A DNA stretch of 31,293 bases from a virus (IMGVR_UViG_3300050122_000033:1-31293); one strand, 5' to 3'. Positions 11,809 through 17,778 are shown, numbered from the stretch's first letter. Notes: a model not told the origin generated them from the sequence alone. Numbers and translations: made by a program.

Positions 11809-11886
11809 AACGAAATATATAGCAAAATGTTGTTTATTTAATTACTCCCGTATTTAAGTAGTAAACAGTTTTGAACAGGAGGAACC

Positions 11887-12186
11887 ATGAAGACGATTCT
11901 AGGAACCGCCGGTGTGGTTCTCATCCTCTGCTTAGGCGGGTTTGGGTATTGGGGCCGGCGGCAGGACATAGCGGATTTGAAAGTACAGATCGTACTCCTC
12001 GAAAACCAAGAACGCCAAACCCAATCCAACCTCGACCGGGAAACTAAAAACGAAACTAAAAACCTTTCCGTAGAGAGACGCACCAACCAGAAACTAGAGA
12101 AGGCTGTCTACTATATCATCCAGGCTTTGACAGCAACAAGTCCGGTACCGGATGCCGCGCCGTCCTCTCTTCGGAGTAGTCGATGA
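11887..12186 (+). CDS. Rz-like inner-membrane spanin candidate, 99 aa
   Basis: Starts behind AGGAGG. Residues 3-22 are a membrane helix (ILGTAGVVLILCLGGFGYWG), followed by RRQ and a long polar helix rich in Gln, Glu, Lys and Asn (LKVQIVLLENQERQTQSNLD) likely to form a coiled coil in the periplasm. This topology and its place directly before lysozyme (ATGA overlap) fit an i-spanin that helps disrupt the outer membrane during lysis. Sequence identity to Rz is not evident, so this is a topology-based call. Confidence 0.65.
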   Translation: MKTILGTAGVVLILCLGGFGYWGRRQDIADLKVQIVLLENQERQTQSNLDRETKNETKNLSVERRTNQKLEKAVYYIIQALTATSPVPDAAPSSLRSSR

Positions 12187-12638
12187 ATACCTCTGCAACC
12201 GCTGCCAAGCAGATCGCCGAGTTTGAGGGTATTCGTCTAACCCCGTACAACGATCTCTCGGGGAATGCTACTGTTGGGGTTGGTCATCTGATTCATAGGG
12301 GACCCTTGAATGGTACCGAAGAACCGGAGACGGAAGAACAGGCTATCCGGGATTTTGAGTCTGACCTGATATCCAAAGCCGAGGTCTTCGTTTCCCGTAT
12401 CCGAGTACCCTTGAACCAGAACCAGTTCGACGCTTTAGTATCCTTCTGTTATAATCTGGGTTGCGGAACTCTCCTGAATCTAGTGTCCGAAACTGGACTC
12501 AATCAAGGAAAGTACGAAGCTGTTCCCCCCGAGATTCTGAAGTACAACAAATCCCATGTCAACGGAGTATTGGTTCCTGTTTCGGGGTTGACCCGCCGTC
12601 GGCAGTGGGAAGCCGAGTTATTTTCGAAGGCCGTCTAA
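12183..12638 (+). CDS. T4-type endolysin (GH24 lysozyme)
   Basis: 151 residues. It hydrolyses the glycan strands of peptidoglycan. The T4-lysozyme triad is visible: Glu15 in AEFEGIRLTPY, Asp24 in NDLSG and Thr30 in NATVGVGH, with the same spacing as Glu11/Asp20/Thr26 of T4. Later conserved parts are FDALVSFCYNLGCG and GLTRRRQWEAELF. No signal peptide, so export needs a holin. Coupled to the Rz-like gene by ATGA and to the next gene by TAATG. Confidence 0.95.
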   Translation: MNTSATAAKQIAEFEGIRLTPYNDLSGNATVGVGHLIHRGPLNGTEEPETEEQAIRDFESDLISKAEVFVSRIRVPLNQNQFDALVSFCYNLGCGTLLNLVSETGLNQGKYEAVPPEILKYNKSHVNGVLVPVSGLTRRRQWEAELFSKAV

Positions 12639-12955
12639 TGGTTATTCCCCACACGATCAAGGTCGGGCCACACGTCTACTCAGTTGTCCGAAAGACAGGG
12701 GAAGAGATGCCCGAGGCTTTGGGCGATACGGACTTCGACGCGAATGAAATCCGGATTCGGAAGAATATGAGGAAGACCAAATCGCAGGAGATCGTTCTTC
12801 ACGAACTTCTTCATGCCTGTACATATCCTTCATTCACCGGAGCGTACGAAGGGGAAGAGAAGTTGATGACCGAGGAGTTCGTCAACGCCGTCGCTCCTGT
12901 TCTGCTCCAAGTCCTAAAGGACAATCCTAAATTGGTGGAGTACCTAACCAAATGA
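12638..12955 (+). CDS. small HELLH metallopeptidase-like protein, 105 aa
   Basis: ATG 12638 overlaps the lysozyme stop as TAATG. Contains KSQEIVLHELLHACTY with a zinc-binding HExxH at residues 55-59 and Glu80 or nearby as a possible third ligand. The upstream part (TIKVGPHVYSVVRKTG) is a beta hairpin. Such proteins occur beside phage endolysins; whether they cut peptide cross-links, process proteins or merely bind zinc is unknown. Coupled to the next HExxH gene by ATGA. Confidence 0.8.
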   Translation: MVIPHTIKVGPHVYSVVRKTGEEMPEALGDTDFDANEIRIRKNMRKTKSQEIVLHELLHACTYPSFTGAYEGEEKLMTEEFVNAVAPVLLQVLKDNPKLVEYLTK

Positions 12956-13302
12956 CAAATAAGTGGCTAAAGGAAAACTACCTTCTCTTTAACAAAAGAT
13001 ATTTTGGTAATATCCTTCCTGTGGGTGCTGCGGTAATTTGGAGTAGAAAAACCACAAAGAGGAGGATGGCTCAACTTCTTGTCTGGGACCATACTCTGGA
13101 AGAAACAGAGATTGCTCTTAACCCCGCGATGAAAAAATTAGGAGCGGAATGTCGGGCTCTTCAGTCCCTGCTCCATGAAATGTGTCATCTACATCTAAGA
13201 GTTTTGGGCAAGAGAAAATCAGTATATACTGGGCACGGTAGATTGTGGCAGCGGGATATGAAAAGACTGGCAAACTCGGGGGCTTTTGCAACCATATGGT
13301 AG
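12952..13302 (+). CDS. SprT-like zinc metallopeptidase, 116 aa
   Basis: Begins MTNKWLKENYLLFNKRYFGN, the start typical of SprT-like proteins (N.-YF...LP), and has LLHEMCHLHLRVLGKRKSVY with HExxH at 75-79 and a third His95 in TGHGRLWQRDMK. SprT/Spartan proteins degrade DNA-bound or other proteins. Two unrelated HExxH proteins in tandem with lysozyme is unusual. Lower GC and a different codon style (many AAA, GGA) than the lysozyme gene. Confidence 0.85.
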   Translation: MTNKWLKENYLLFNKRYFGNILPVGAAVIWSRKTTKRRMAQLLVWDHTLEETEIALNPAMKKLGAECRALQSLLHEMCHLHLRVLGKRKSVYTGHGRLWQRDMKRLANSGAFATIW

Positions 13303-13304
13303 TA

Positions 13305-13319
13305 GTCCAATAATGGAAA
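13305..13319 (+). promoter_or_regulatory. degenerate operator-like site
   Basis: GTCCAATAATGGAAA; one arm intact, last two bases differ. At the end of the SprT-like gene. Confidence 0.35.
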
Positions 13320-13372
13320 CATTGAATGCTGACGTAGAGCAACAACGACCACTACGCGGCGGAAGGAAAACA

Positions 13373-13945
13373 ATGCAAATAGGAAAAGGTAAGCAAGGCG
13401 TAATTGTCTCCGAATACGGAGATAATGGTAGCGGGTTTCTCGGATACATCGAACCTGCCCGCGATAAAAACCAGTGGATCATGTGGTTCGATGCAAAAGG
13501 AGATGCGGTTCTCTACACCGAACGCGAGACTGGTCTTGAACCCGAGTACCACCAAGAAGGATGCTCGTATCGCAAAGGTCCGGATTTTCCATGTACTTGC
13601 GGGGGGCCTGTTGTGAAGCGGGGTGGCGCGGTGATTGGCGATCCTATACGGATCAAGGCCAAAGGTAGAACCCGGAGAACTACTGGAGCGCCCCAAGCAT
13701 CCATTACTGGAAACATGGAAATTGGTAGGGCCAAGATCAATGGCGAAGATTTTATCACCCTAAAAGTTGATAAGGAGGGTGGAACTCTTAAACACGTCTG
13801 GCCGGATGGAGAAGTCAGTGATATTGTGTTTGGAGAAGAAGGGGATGGACACGACTATGAGGGTCGAAATCCCGAAGACTGCGTAAATCTAGTGGGACGG
13901 ACACAGACCATTATTTTGGTCAACCGAGTAGATTCGTCCAAATAG
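13373..13945 (+). CDS. hypothetical protein, 190 aa
   Basis: Start ATG 13373 chosen for GGAAGG upstream; the frame extends to 13286 inside the preceding gene. Begins MQIGKGKQGVIVSEYGDNGS; has a Cys cluster (EGCSYRKGPDFPCTCGGPVV), then a basic linker and a beta-rich C-terminal half. Looks like a two-domain virion or DNA-associated protein. A degenerate operator lies at 13305-13319. No family recognised. Confidence 0.7.
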   Translation: MQIGKGKQGVIVSEYGDNGSGFLGYIEPARDKNQWIMWFDAKGDAVLYTERETGLEPEYHQEGCSYRKGPDFPCTCGGPVVKRGGAVIGDPIRIKAKGRTRRTTGAPQASITGNMEIGRAKINGEDFITLKVDKEGGTLKHVWPDGEVSDIVFGEEGDGHDYEGRNPEDCVNLVGRTQTIILVNRVDSSK

Positions 13946-13968
13946 TGGGCCTATCGATCAGATATTTG

Positions 13969-13996
13969 TTGCAATTTGCTGACACTGTGGTATAAT
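13969..13996 (+). promoter_or_regulatory. rightward promoter overlapping a false ATG
   Basis: TTGCAA (13969-13974), 16-bp spacer ending in TGTGG, TATAAT (13991-13996). The -10 box overlaps the first in-frame ATG of the HNH gene, which therefore cannot be its start in this transcript. Confidence 0.7.
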
Positions 13997-14024
13997 GGTT
14001 TCAGTCCCAAACAAGGAGAAACCG

Positions 14025-14567
14025 TTGTCTCTTGTCAATAAGGCAGTACTTGTTTTGAATGCGTCGTATGAGCCGGTGAGCATCACCCGGGCAAAGAACG
14101 CTTTGAAGCTACTGGTCAAAGGTTCGGCAGTTGCGGAAGAGGATTATGGGGTCGAGGTTTATCCGGGAATCCCCCTACCGTGCGTGATCAGACTTCGGAA
14201 CTATAAAAAAATTCCGGTCCGGATAAGCATACTTACTCGGGCAAACATCTACGCCAGGGACCACTACCTCTGCCAGTACTGCGGAGCAAAAGAAGGCTCC
14301 ACTCGGGTTATCAATGGGAAACCGACTAAAGTGGTGCTCACGCTGGACCACGTTCTGCCCGAGAGTCGTGGCGGGCCGTTCGCGTGGGATAACCTCTGCG
14401 CCTGCTGCCGCTCTTGCAATACAAAGAAGGGCGACCGGACTCCAGAAGAAGCGGGGATGCCTTTGTTGCACATTCCCGGTCGTTTAACGATTCACACGTC
14501 GCGTATGTTGTTGCGACTTGTGGGCCTTGATGAGGACGCTCGGTGGAAAAAATATTTGTACTTCTAG
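14025..14567 (+). CDS. HNH endonuclease (RRNIFXRD/CQYCG type)
   Basis: Start TTG 14025 with AAGGAG six bases before; an ATG at 13995 overlaps the -10 box of the promoter. 180 residues. The N-terminal VLVLNASYEPVSITRAKNAL and the core ILTRANIYARDHYLCQYCGA, then LTLDHVLPESRGGPFAWDNL, are textbook for this HNH family: CxxC at 83-86, Asp108-His109, Asn123 and a second C..C at 128-131, followed by KKGDRTPEEAGM. It nicks or cuts DNA; in phages it may assist packaging or act as a selfish element. Confidence 0.92.
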   Translation: MSLVNKAVLVLNASYEPVSITRAKNALKLLVKGSAVAEEDYGVEVYPGIPLPCVIRLRNYKKIPVRISILTRANIYARDHYLCQYCGAKEGSTRVINGKPTKVVLTLDHVLPESRGGPFAWDNLCACCRSCNTKKGDRTPEEAGMPLLHIPGRLTIHTSRMLLRLVGLDEDARWKKYLYF

Positions 14568-14568
14568 G

Positions 14569-14596
14569 TTGACAACCGCCAAAACTGTGATATAAT
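14569..14596 (+). promoter_or_regulatory. strong sigma70-type promoter with operator
   Basis: TTGACA (14569-14574), 16-bp spacer, TATAAT (14591-14596). The operator 14604-14618 begins 7 nt after the -10, covering the expected transcription start. Confidence 0.85.
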
Positions 14597-14603
14597 GTAT
14601 TTA

Positions 14604-14618
14604 GTCCAGAAAATGGAC
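14604..14618 (+). promoter_or_regulatory. dispersed operator site 12
   Basis: GTCCAGAAAATGGAC, 7 nt after a perfect TATAAT and directly before AGGAGG. Confidence 0.85.
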
Positions 14619-14630
14619 TAGGAGGTCGTG

Positions 14631-14849
14631 GTGTTTATATCCCCGACGATAGAAGTAGGCCCTTGGGAGGGTGGAGTAAGTGTTAGGAGTTCGGAAAATT
14701 CTTTCCCCATGTGGAACGTGGTTATAGCCACCGATGGAAGCACTAGAACTTTTCTTGATACGCAAGAAGGACGCGTTGGTGAGATTATCTCGGAAACGCC
14801 ACCCGTTCAATTACAATCCTGGGTGAAAGTTTATGAAATCTGTACCTGA
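14631..14849 (+). CDS. small hypothetical protein, 72 aa
   Basis: Two GTG codons stand in tandem; the second (14631) has AGGAGG at five bases and is preferred. Begins MFISPTIEVGPWEGGVSVRS; beta-rich (FPMWNVVIATDGSTRTFLDT). Directly behind a strong operator-controlled promoter and in front of the tRNA array, so its transcript may continue into the tRNAs. Confidence 0.7.
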   Translation: MFISPTIEVGPWEGGVSVRSSENSFPMWNVVIATDGSTRTFLDTQEGRVGEIISETPPVQLQSWVKVYEICT

Positions 14850-14856
14850 AAGATAT

Positions 14857-14934
14857 GCGAGTATAGCCCACGTTGGAAGAGGCGTCTGGCTTAAACCCAG
14901 TTCAGGGCCGGTTCGACACCGGTTACTCGCACCA
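14857..14934 (+). tRNA. tRNA with anticodon TAA (Leu?)
   Basis: Acceptor GCGAGTA/TACTCGC, encoded CCA, T loop TTCGACA. The anticodon loop CTTAAAC gives TAA (14892-14894). The variable loop is only five bases (tcagg), whereas bacterial tRNA-Leu has a long variable arm, so the amino acid is uncertain. Confidence 0.8.
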
Positions 14935-14935
14935 C

Positions 14936-15010
14936 GGTCAGGAACCTAATCGGCTAAGGGACTGTTTGCAAAACAGTTGTTGGGGCGTTCGACTCGCCTC
15001 CTGACCTCCA
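14936..15010 (+). tRNA. tRNA-Cys (GCA)
   Basis: Acceptor GGTCAGG/CCTGACC, T73, encoded CCA; anticodon stem ACTGT/ACAGT with loop TTGCAAA, anticodon 14968-14970. Confidence 0.92.
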
Positions 15011-15023
15011 AGTTTAGTTTTAT

Positions 15024-15100
15024 GGGCGACTAGGAAAACTGGCAAATCCATCTGACTTAGAATCAGACTTTTCGGGGTTCGACTCCCCGGTCGCCTACCA
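15024..15100 (+). tRNA. tRNA with anticodon TAG (Leu?)
   Basis: Acceptor GGGCGAC/GTCGCCT with one G-T pair; stem TCTGA/TCAGA, loop CTTAGAA, anticodon 15058-15060; T arm CGGGG/CCCCG. Short variable loop (ctttt), unlike standard tRNA-Leu. Confidence 0.8.
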
Positions 15101-15106
15101 AGTTTT

Positions 15107-15189
15107 GCCGATGTGGCGTAATTGGAAGCCGCGCTGGATTCAAATCCCAGTCCTTCGGGGTGCCGGTTCGATTCCGGCCATCGGCACCA
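15107..15189 (+). tRNA. tRNA-Leu (CAA)
   Basis: Acceptor GCCGATG/CATCGGC, loop TTCAAAT, anticodon 15141-15143, variable arm with a small hairpin (tccttcgggg) as expected for Leu, T arm GCCGG/CCGGC, CCA encoded. Confidence 0.88.
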
Positions 15190-15193
15190 AGTT

Positions 15194-15253
15194 CTACGGA
15201 GCACGGGCAGGGGTTAACACCTGAACCCGGGTTGTCCTACTAGTGGACCGTAC
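15194..15253 (+). other. tRNA-like hairpin remnant, unresolved
   Basis: Begins TACGG and ends CCGTACCA, with an inner hairpin CGGGCAGG/CCTGaaCCCG and a GTCC/GGAC arm. It lacks a normal T loop and D arm. It may be a decayed tRNA or a structured spacer. Confidence 0.25.
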
Positions 15254-15266
15254 CATACCTTTTTAC

Positions 15267-15353
15267 GGAAGCGTGCCTCAATGGTACAGGACGGCTCTGC
15301 TAAGGCCGCAAGACCGAAAGGTTGTGAACGTTCAAGTCGTTCCGCTTCCGCCA
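15267..15353 (+). tRNA. tRNA-Ser (GCT)
   Basis: Acceptor GGAAGCG/CGCTTCC, G73, CCA; anticodon loop CTGCTAA (anticodon 15299-15301); long variable arm; T arm GAACG/CGTTC. Confidence 0.92.
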
Positions 15354-15491
15354 ATTGTCCCTCAACGGGCGTCCACCCGAAAGTCTCAGTTGAATCGGGA
15401 TGGTCATTAGAACTGAGGTCGGCGCTGCTTTGAGAACCCGGCAGCAGACATAGCCGTGGTCCCTTATTAGGACAAGGGGTCTCACAGTTTT
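15354..15491 (+). other. structured spacer in the tRNA array
   Basis: No tRNA with CCA end found. Contains perfect ctcagtt/aactgag pairing around a 19-base loop, gctgc/gcagc pairing, and a ggtccctt/aaggggtct hairpin. Perhaps a processing spacer, a decayed tRNA pair or a small RNA. Confidence 0.35.
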
Positions 15492-15578
15492 GGATCGTCC
15501 TGCCGACGTTTCGGCGACTCGTCCTGAAAACGAGTGCTCCTGAAAAGGATGAGAGTTGAACCCTCTGGCGATCCTCCA
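15492..15578 (+). tRNA. tRNA-Ser (TGA), C33
   Basis: Acceptor GGATCGT/GCGATCC, T73, CCA; stem CTCGT/ACGAG, loop CCTGAAA, anticodon 15535-15537; long variable arm. Position 33 is C where T is nearly universal. Confidence 0.85.
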
Positions 15579-15582
15579 TTTT

Positions 15583-15666
15583 GCGCGTAGCGGACGATGG
15601 CGTCCATCTGGCCGTAACCCAGCCGCTCTAAGAGCATCGGGAGTTCAATTCTCTCTGCGCGCACCA
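15583..15666 (+). tRNA. tRNA-Tyr (GTA), C33
   Basis: Acceptor GCGCGTA/TGCGCGC, A73, CCA; loop CCGTAAC, anticodon 15614-15616; long variable arm as normal for bacterial Tyr. Position 33 is C. Confidence 0.85.
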
Positions 15667-15844
15667 TTTTATAGAACCAGAAAGGCGAGATGCCGCACGA
15701 TGTGTACTTGTTTGGGTTTAGCCCCGACTGGTGGCTTCTCAGGGCCCCCAATATCATTTTGCAATGGGGATAGTGGCGGTAGTTTGCTTGGCGTTTTGTT
15801 TTGACTCCTGGCTAATGCTTCGCCGGATTTACAAAAAGTTTTAG
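15667..15844 (+). other. spacer between tRNA genes
   Basis: Apart from the possible 27-codon ORF at 15690-15773 nothing is recognised; no tRNA with an encoded CCA and T loop was found here. Confidence 0.4.
15690..15773 (+). CDS. possible 27-residue peptide
   Basis: ATG 15690 follows AAAGGCGAG and encodes MPHDVYLFGFSPDWWLLRAP, then NIILQWG. Aromatic-rich. Its only support is the ribosome binding site and its place in an otherwise unexplained gap. Confidence 0.3.
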   Translation: MPHDVYLFGFSPDWWLLRAPNIILQWG

Positions 15845-15921
15845 ACGGGGGTCCGTTGGTATGGCCTGAGCGCTCATAACGCTTCAGGAATAGCGCGGTT
15901 CGAATCCGCCTCCCCGAACCA
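15845..15921 (+). tRNA. tRNA-Met/Ile2 (CAT)
   Basis: Anticodon loop CTCATAA (anticodon 15875-15877), T arm GCGG/CCGC with loop TTCGAAT, CCA encoded. Pairs 2-7 of the acceptor match (CGGGGG/TCCCCG); position 1-72 is an A-A mismatch, a feature reminiscent of initiators. Elongator Met, initiator or lysidine-Ile cannot be separated. Confidence 0.82.
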
Positions 15922-15925
15922 ATTC

Positions 15926-16000
15926 GGTCACGTAGTCTAATGATAAGACGCCTCCCTGTCGAGGAGTACGATGCGAGTTTGAGTCTCGTCGTGACCGCCA
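15926..16000 (+). tRNA. tRNA-Asp (GTC)
   Basis: Acceptor GGTCACG/CGTGACC, G73, CCA; loop CTGTCGA, anticodon 15958-15960; T loop TTTGAGT is slightly unusual. Confidence 0.9.
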
Positions 16001-16001
16001 C

Positions 16002-16075
16002 CGCCTCGTCGTCTAGGGACAGGACACTACCCTTTCAAGGTATGAACGCGGGTTTGATTCCCGTCGAGGCGACCA
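16002..16075 (+). tRNA. tRNA-Glu (TTC)
   Basis: Acceptor CGCCTCG/CGAGGCG, A73, CCA; stem CTACC/GGTAT, loop CTTTCAA, anticodon 16034-16036; T arm normal. Confidence 0.9.
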
Positions 16076-16089
16076 AGTTGTTCAATTGA

Positions 16090-16155
16090 TGGCAGATACG
16101 CTAAGTAGGCAAGCGGTTGCACTGTATAGGGGTTCGAGGCCCCTTCTGCCAGCCA
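16090..16155 (+). pseudogene. tRNA-like gene lacking the anticodon arm
   Basis: Perfect acceptor TGGCAGA/TCTGCCA, G73, encoded CCA, good D arm (CGCT/AGCG) and T arm GGGG/CCCC with TTCGAGG. Between them are only 13 bases, so no anticodon stem can form (66 nt in total). The part from CTGTAT to CCA closely matches the tRNA-Gln(TTG) at 16989-17078, suggesting a deleted paralogue, or a tRNA mimic. Confidence 0.6.
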
Positions 16156-16163
16156 GTTTAAGT

Positions 16164-16240
16164 TGGGCCTTCGCCTAGTAGGTATGGCACTTCGCTCTGA
16201 ACGAAGACAAGGGTTGGTTCGAGACCAACAGGCCCAGCCA
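16164..16240 (+). tRNA. tRNA-Gln (CTG)
   Basis: Acceptor TGGGCCT/AGGCCCA, G73, CCA; stem CTTCG/CGAAG, loop CTCTGAA, anticodon 16197-16199; T arm GTTGG/CCAAC. Confidence 0.92.
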
Positions 16241-16258
16241 AGTTTTGGGGGTATATTC

Positions 16259-17011
16259 GTGGTCAAAGCACGATCTAAGAGAAGTCCAATATGGAGGATG
16301 TCGCAACCTGAATTTGAAAAACTGGTTGCTGGAAGTACAAGTGGAAAAGAGATTCTCGATTTCTTTGGTCTAAGAAGGGCTGGAGATAATTGGAGCACCG
16401 TGAAAAGGAGGTGTGAGGAGCAAGGAATAAGCCTAGCGCATTTTAACGGAAAAGAACGTCAAGACGAAGCCAGAAAGAAAATAAGAATTCCGACGGAGGA
16501 GATATTTGTTGAAAAATCTTCATACCCAAGACAACTGGCTAGAACTAGAATTCTGAAAGAAAGTCTTCTCGAATACAAATGTGCTGTTTGTGGTATGCTC
16601 CCTGAGTGGCACGAGAAAGCTTTGGTATTGATTCTCGACCACGAAAATGGAATCTACAATGACCATCGTTTGAGCAATTTAAGATTTGTTTGCCCCAACT
16701 GCAACAGTCAACTTTCTACTTTTGCTGGGCGAAACGTGAGACACAGAGCCGAGCGTAGAAATTGTTTAGATTGCGGTAAAAAAGTATCAGGAAAAAGCGA
16801 ACGTTGCCGCGAATGCTCCGGCAAAAACGTGGAAAGAGGCCGCAAGCTTCGGAAGATAGAATGGCCCTCTTTACAAGAATTAGAGAAAGAAACGACAGAA
16901 ACAAATTTCTGTGCTGTTGGTCGTCGTCTAGGTGTCAGTGATAATGCAGTTCGAAAAATGATGAAAAGAATGAAGGAAAGAATTTTAACGGGAGATCGCC
17001 TAAGTAGGTAA
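16259..17011 (+). CDS. HNH homing-type endonuclease in tRNA array
   Basis: GTG 16259 is the likely start (the first good one after the tRNA), giving 250 residues; the start is not certain. HNH core: YKCAVCGMLPEWHE (CxxC 108-111), ILDHENGIYNDHRLSNLRFV with Asp127-His128 and Asn140, then CPNCNSQ (145-148). A second zinc knuckle follows (NCLDCGKK and RCRECSGK) and a C-terminal HTH-like segment (VGRRLGVSDNAVRKMMKRM). Base composition is clearly more AT-rich than its neighbours, pointing to recent arrival. It sits between two tRNA-Gln genes, and its last 23 bases overlap the tRNA-Gln(TTG) gene. Confidence 0.88.
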   Translation: MVKARSKRSPIWRMSQPEFEKLVAGSTSGKEILDFFGLRRAGDNWSTVKRRCEEQGISLAHFNGKERQDEARKKIRIPTEEIFVEKSSYPRQLARTRILKESLLEYKCAVCGMLPEWHEKALVLILDHENGIYNDHRLSNLRFVCPNCNSQLSTFAGRNVRHRAERRNCLDCGKKVSGKSERCRECSGKNVERGRKLRKIEWPSLQELEKETTETNFCAVGRRLGVSDNAVRKMMKRMKERILTGDRLSR

Positions 17012-17078
17012 GGCACCGGACTTTGACTCCGGCAAGAAGAAATTCTGTATGGGGGTTCGAGGCCCTCTCTCCCAGCCA
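16989..17078 (+). tRNA. tRNA with anticodon TTG (Gln?), long variable arm
   Basis: Acceptor CGGGAGA/TCTCCCA with a C1-A72 mismatch, G73, CCA; stem CCGGA/TCCGG, loop CTTTGAC, anticodon 17023-17025. The variable region is 18 bases with an AGAA/TTCT stem, which is abnormal for Gln. Its 5' part overlaps the end of the HNH gene. Confidence 0.8.
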
Positions 17079-17083
17079 ACTTC

Positions 17084-17098
17084 GTCCAGATAATGGAC
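17084..17098 (+). promoter_or_regulatory. dispersed operator site 13
   Basis: GTCCAGATAATGGAC directly behind the tRNA-Gln(TTG) gene; no promoter seen. Confidence 0.8.
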
Positions 17099-17145
17099 TA
17101 TGTATAGGTCCATATCGTGGGTTAAGGTGCCATACAGGGGGTTTT

Positions 17146-17220
17146 GCCTGATTAGCTTAGTTGTTAGAGCGTTGGATTCGTATCCCAAATACCGGAGTTA
17201 GATTCTCCGATCAGGCCCCA
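17146..17220 (+). tRNA. tRNA-Thr (CGT)
   Basis: Acceptor GCCTGAT/ATCAGGC, C73, CCA; loop TTCGTAT, anticodon 17179-17181; T arm CGGAG/CTCCG. Confidence 0.88.
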
Positions 17221-17300
17221 AGGCTCGGTCCTCTTGATACCCGGCGAGAGGGGGCTAGGTCAACCCCGAGATTGTTCTAGCCTCTGGCCGTTCGGGACAA
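17221..17300 (+). other. structured spacer between tRNA-Thr genes
   Basis: Forms a hairpin from ggctag and ctagcc with flanking agagg/cctct pairing. It resembles neither a tRNA nor a T-tailed terminator. Confidence 0.3.
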
Positions 17301-17376
17301 GGTGGTTAATCATTGCTGCTGATGAGCGTCCTCGGTAAGGACGAATAACGGAGTTGAAATCTCCGAACCACCTCCA
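17301..17376 (+). tRNA. tRNA-Thr (GGT), C33
   Basis: Acceptor GGTGGTT/AACCACC, T73, CCA; stem CGTCC/GGACG, loop TCGGTAA, anticodon 17334-17336. Position 33 is C, and the D loop (TGCTGCTG) lacks the usual GG. Confidence 0.85.
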
Positions 17377-17396
17377 AAGTTTTTCTGAAATAAATG

Positions 17397-17425
17397 TTGA
17401 CAAACTGAGATTCGTGTGGTATACT
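17397..17425 (+). promoter_or_regulatory. strong sigma70-type promoter
   Basis: TTGACA (17397-17402), 17-bp spacer ending GTGTGG, TATACT (17420-17425). No operator copy follows it, unlike the promoter at 14569. Confidence 0.85.
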
Positions 17426-17442
17426 GTTTTTGAGGTCGAGAA

Positions 17443-17778
17443 ATGACAATCGAAGAGAGTAGAAAACATTACACCGAGTATCTCGATCAGAAATATTCCA
17501 AATACGGAAAACCGTCTGATTTTTATTCTCTGGTCGAGCTTCCGTGTCGAGTATGTGGAAATCCAGCAGTAGCAGTAGCAGTGGCTAACGCTGACGGATC
17601 ACTCCCCGAAGGGCATTCAGTAACTTTGTGTGATAAACACATGGATATCTTTGTCGAGTTTATTGAAGACCAAGAAAGATGGGAAAAGAAAACAGCTTCT
17701 ATTTTTCCTGATTCTTCTGGTTTGAAATGGGTAAGTCTTGAAGACGAGGAGCAATCTTTCTTGGCTAGTTTTGCCTAG
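17443..17778 (+). CDS. hypothetical protein, 111 aa
   Basis: Begins MTIEESRKHYTEYLDQKYSK; has CRVCGNPAVAVAV and LCDKHMDIFVEFIEDQER, so a CxxC plus Cys-x-x-His zinc site is likely (the LP-C..C-...-LC-x-x-H pattern). GAGG precedes the ATG. The TAG stop lies inside the acceptor stem of tRNA-Thr(TGT), an overlap of six bases. AT-richer than flanking genes. Function unknown. Confidence 0.8.
   Translation: MTIEESRKHYTEYLDQKYSKYGKPSDFYSLVELPCRVCGNPAVAVAVANADGSLPEGHSVTLCDKHMDIFVEFIEDQERWEKKTASIFPDSSGLKWVSLEDEEQSFLASFA

Larger units (their letters stand above)
11346..11886. other. AT-rich non-coding region, possible replication origin
   Basis: No gene seen in 540 bases. It contains the hairpin ACTGTG/CACAGT (11386-11402), a rightward promoter (11514-11541), the inverted repeat cctctcctt/aaggagagg (11673-11714) and the palindrome gtttactaatcagtaaac (11738-11755). 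A consensus DnaA box TTATCCACA (minus strand, 11808-11800) and an AT-rich stretch at 11800-11870 follow. The combination would suit a phage origin or a terminator/attenuator; neither is proven. Confidence 0.5.

Noticed and set aside
13995-14024. ATG 13995 as start of the HNH gene
   Set aside because: It overlaps a TATAAT box, so it would not be in the transcript; TTG 14025 has a proper ribosome binding site.
15194-15253. A tRNA-Asn gene with GTT anticodon
   Set aside because: The anticodon loop would be eight bases, there is no D arm and the T loop lacks the conserved bases.
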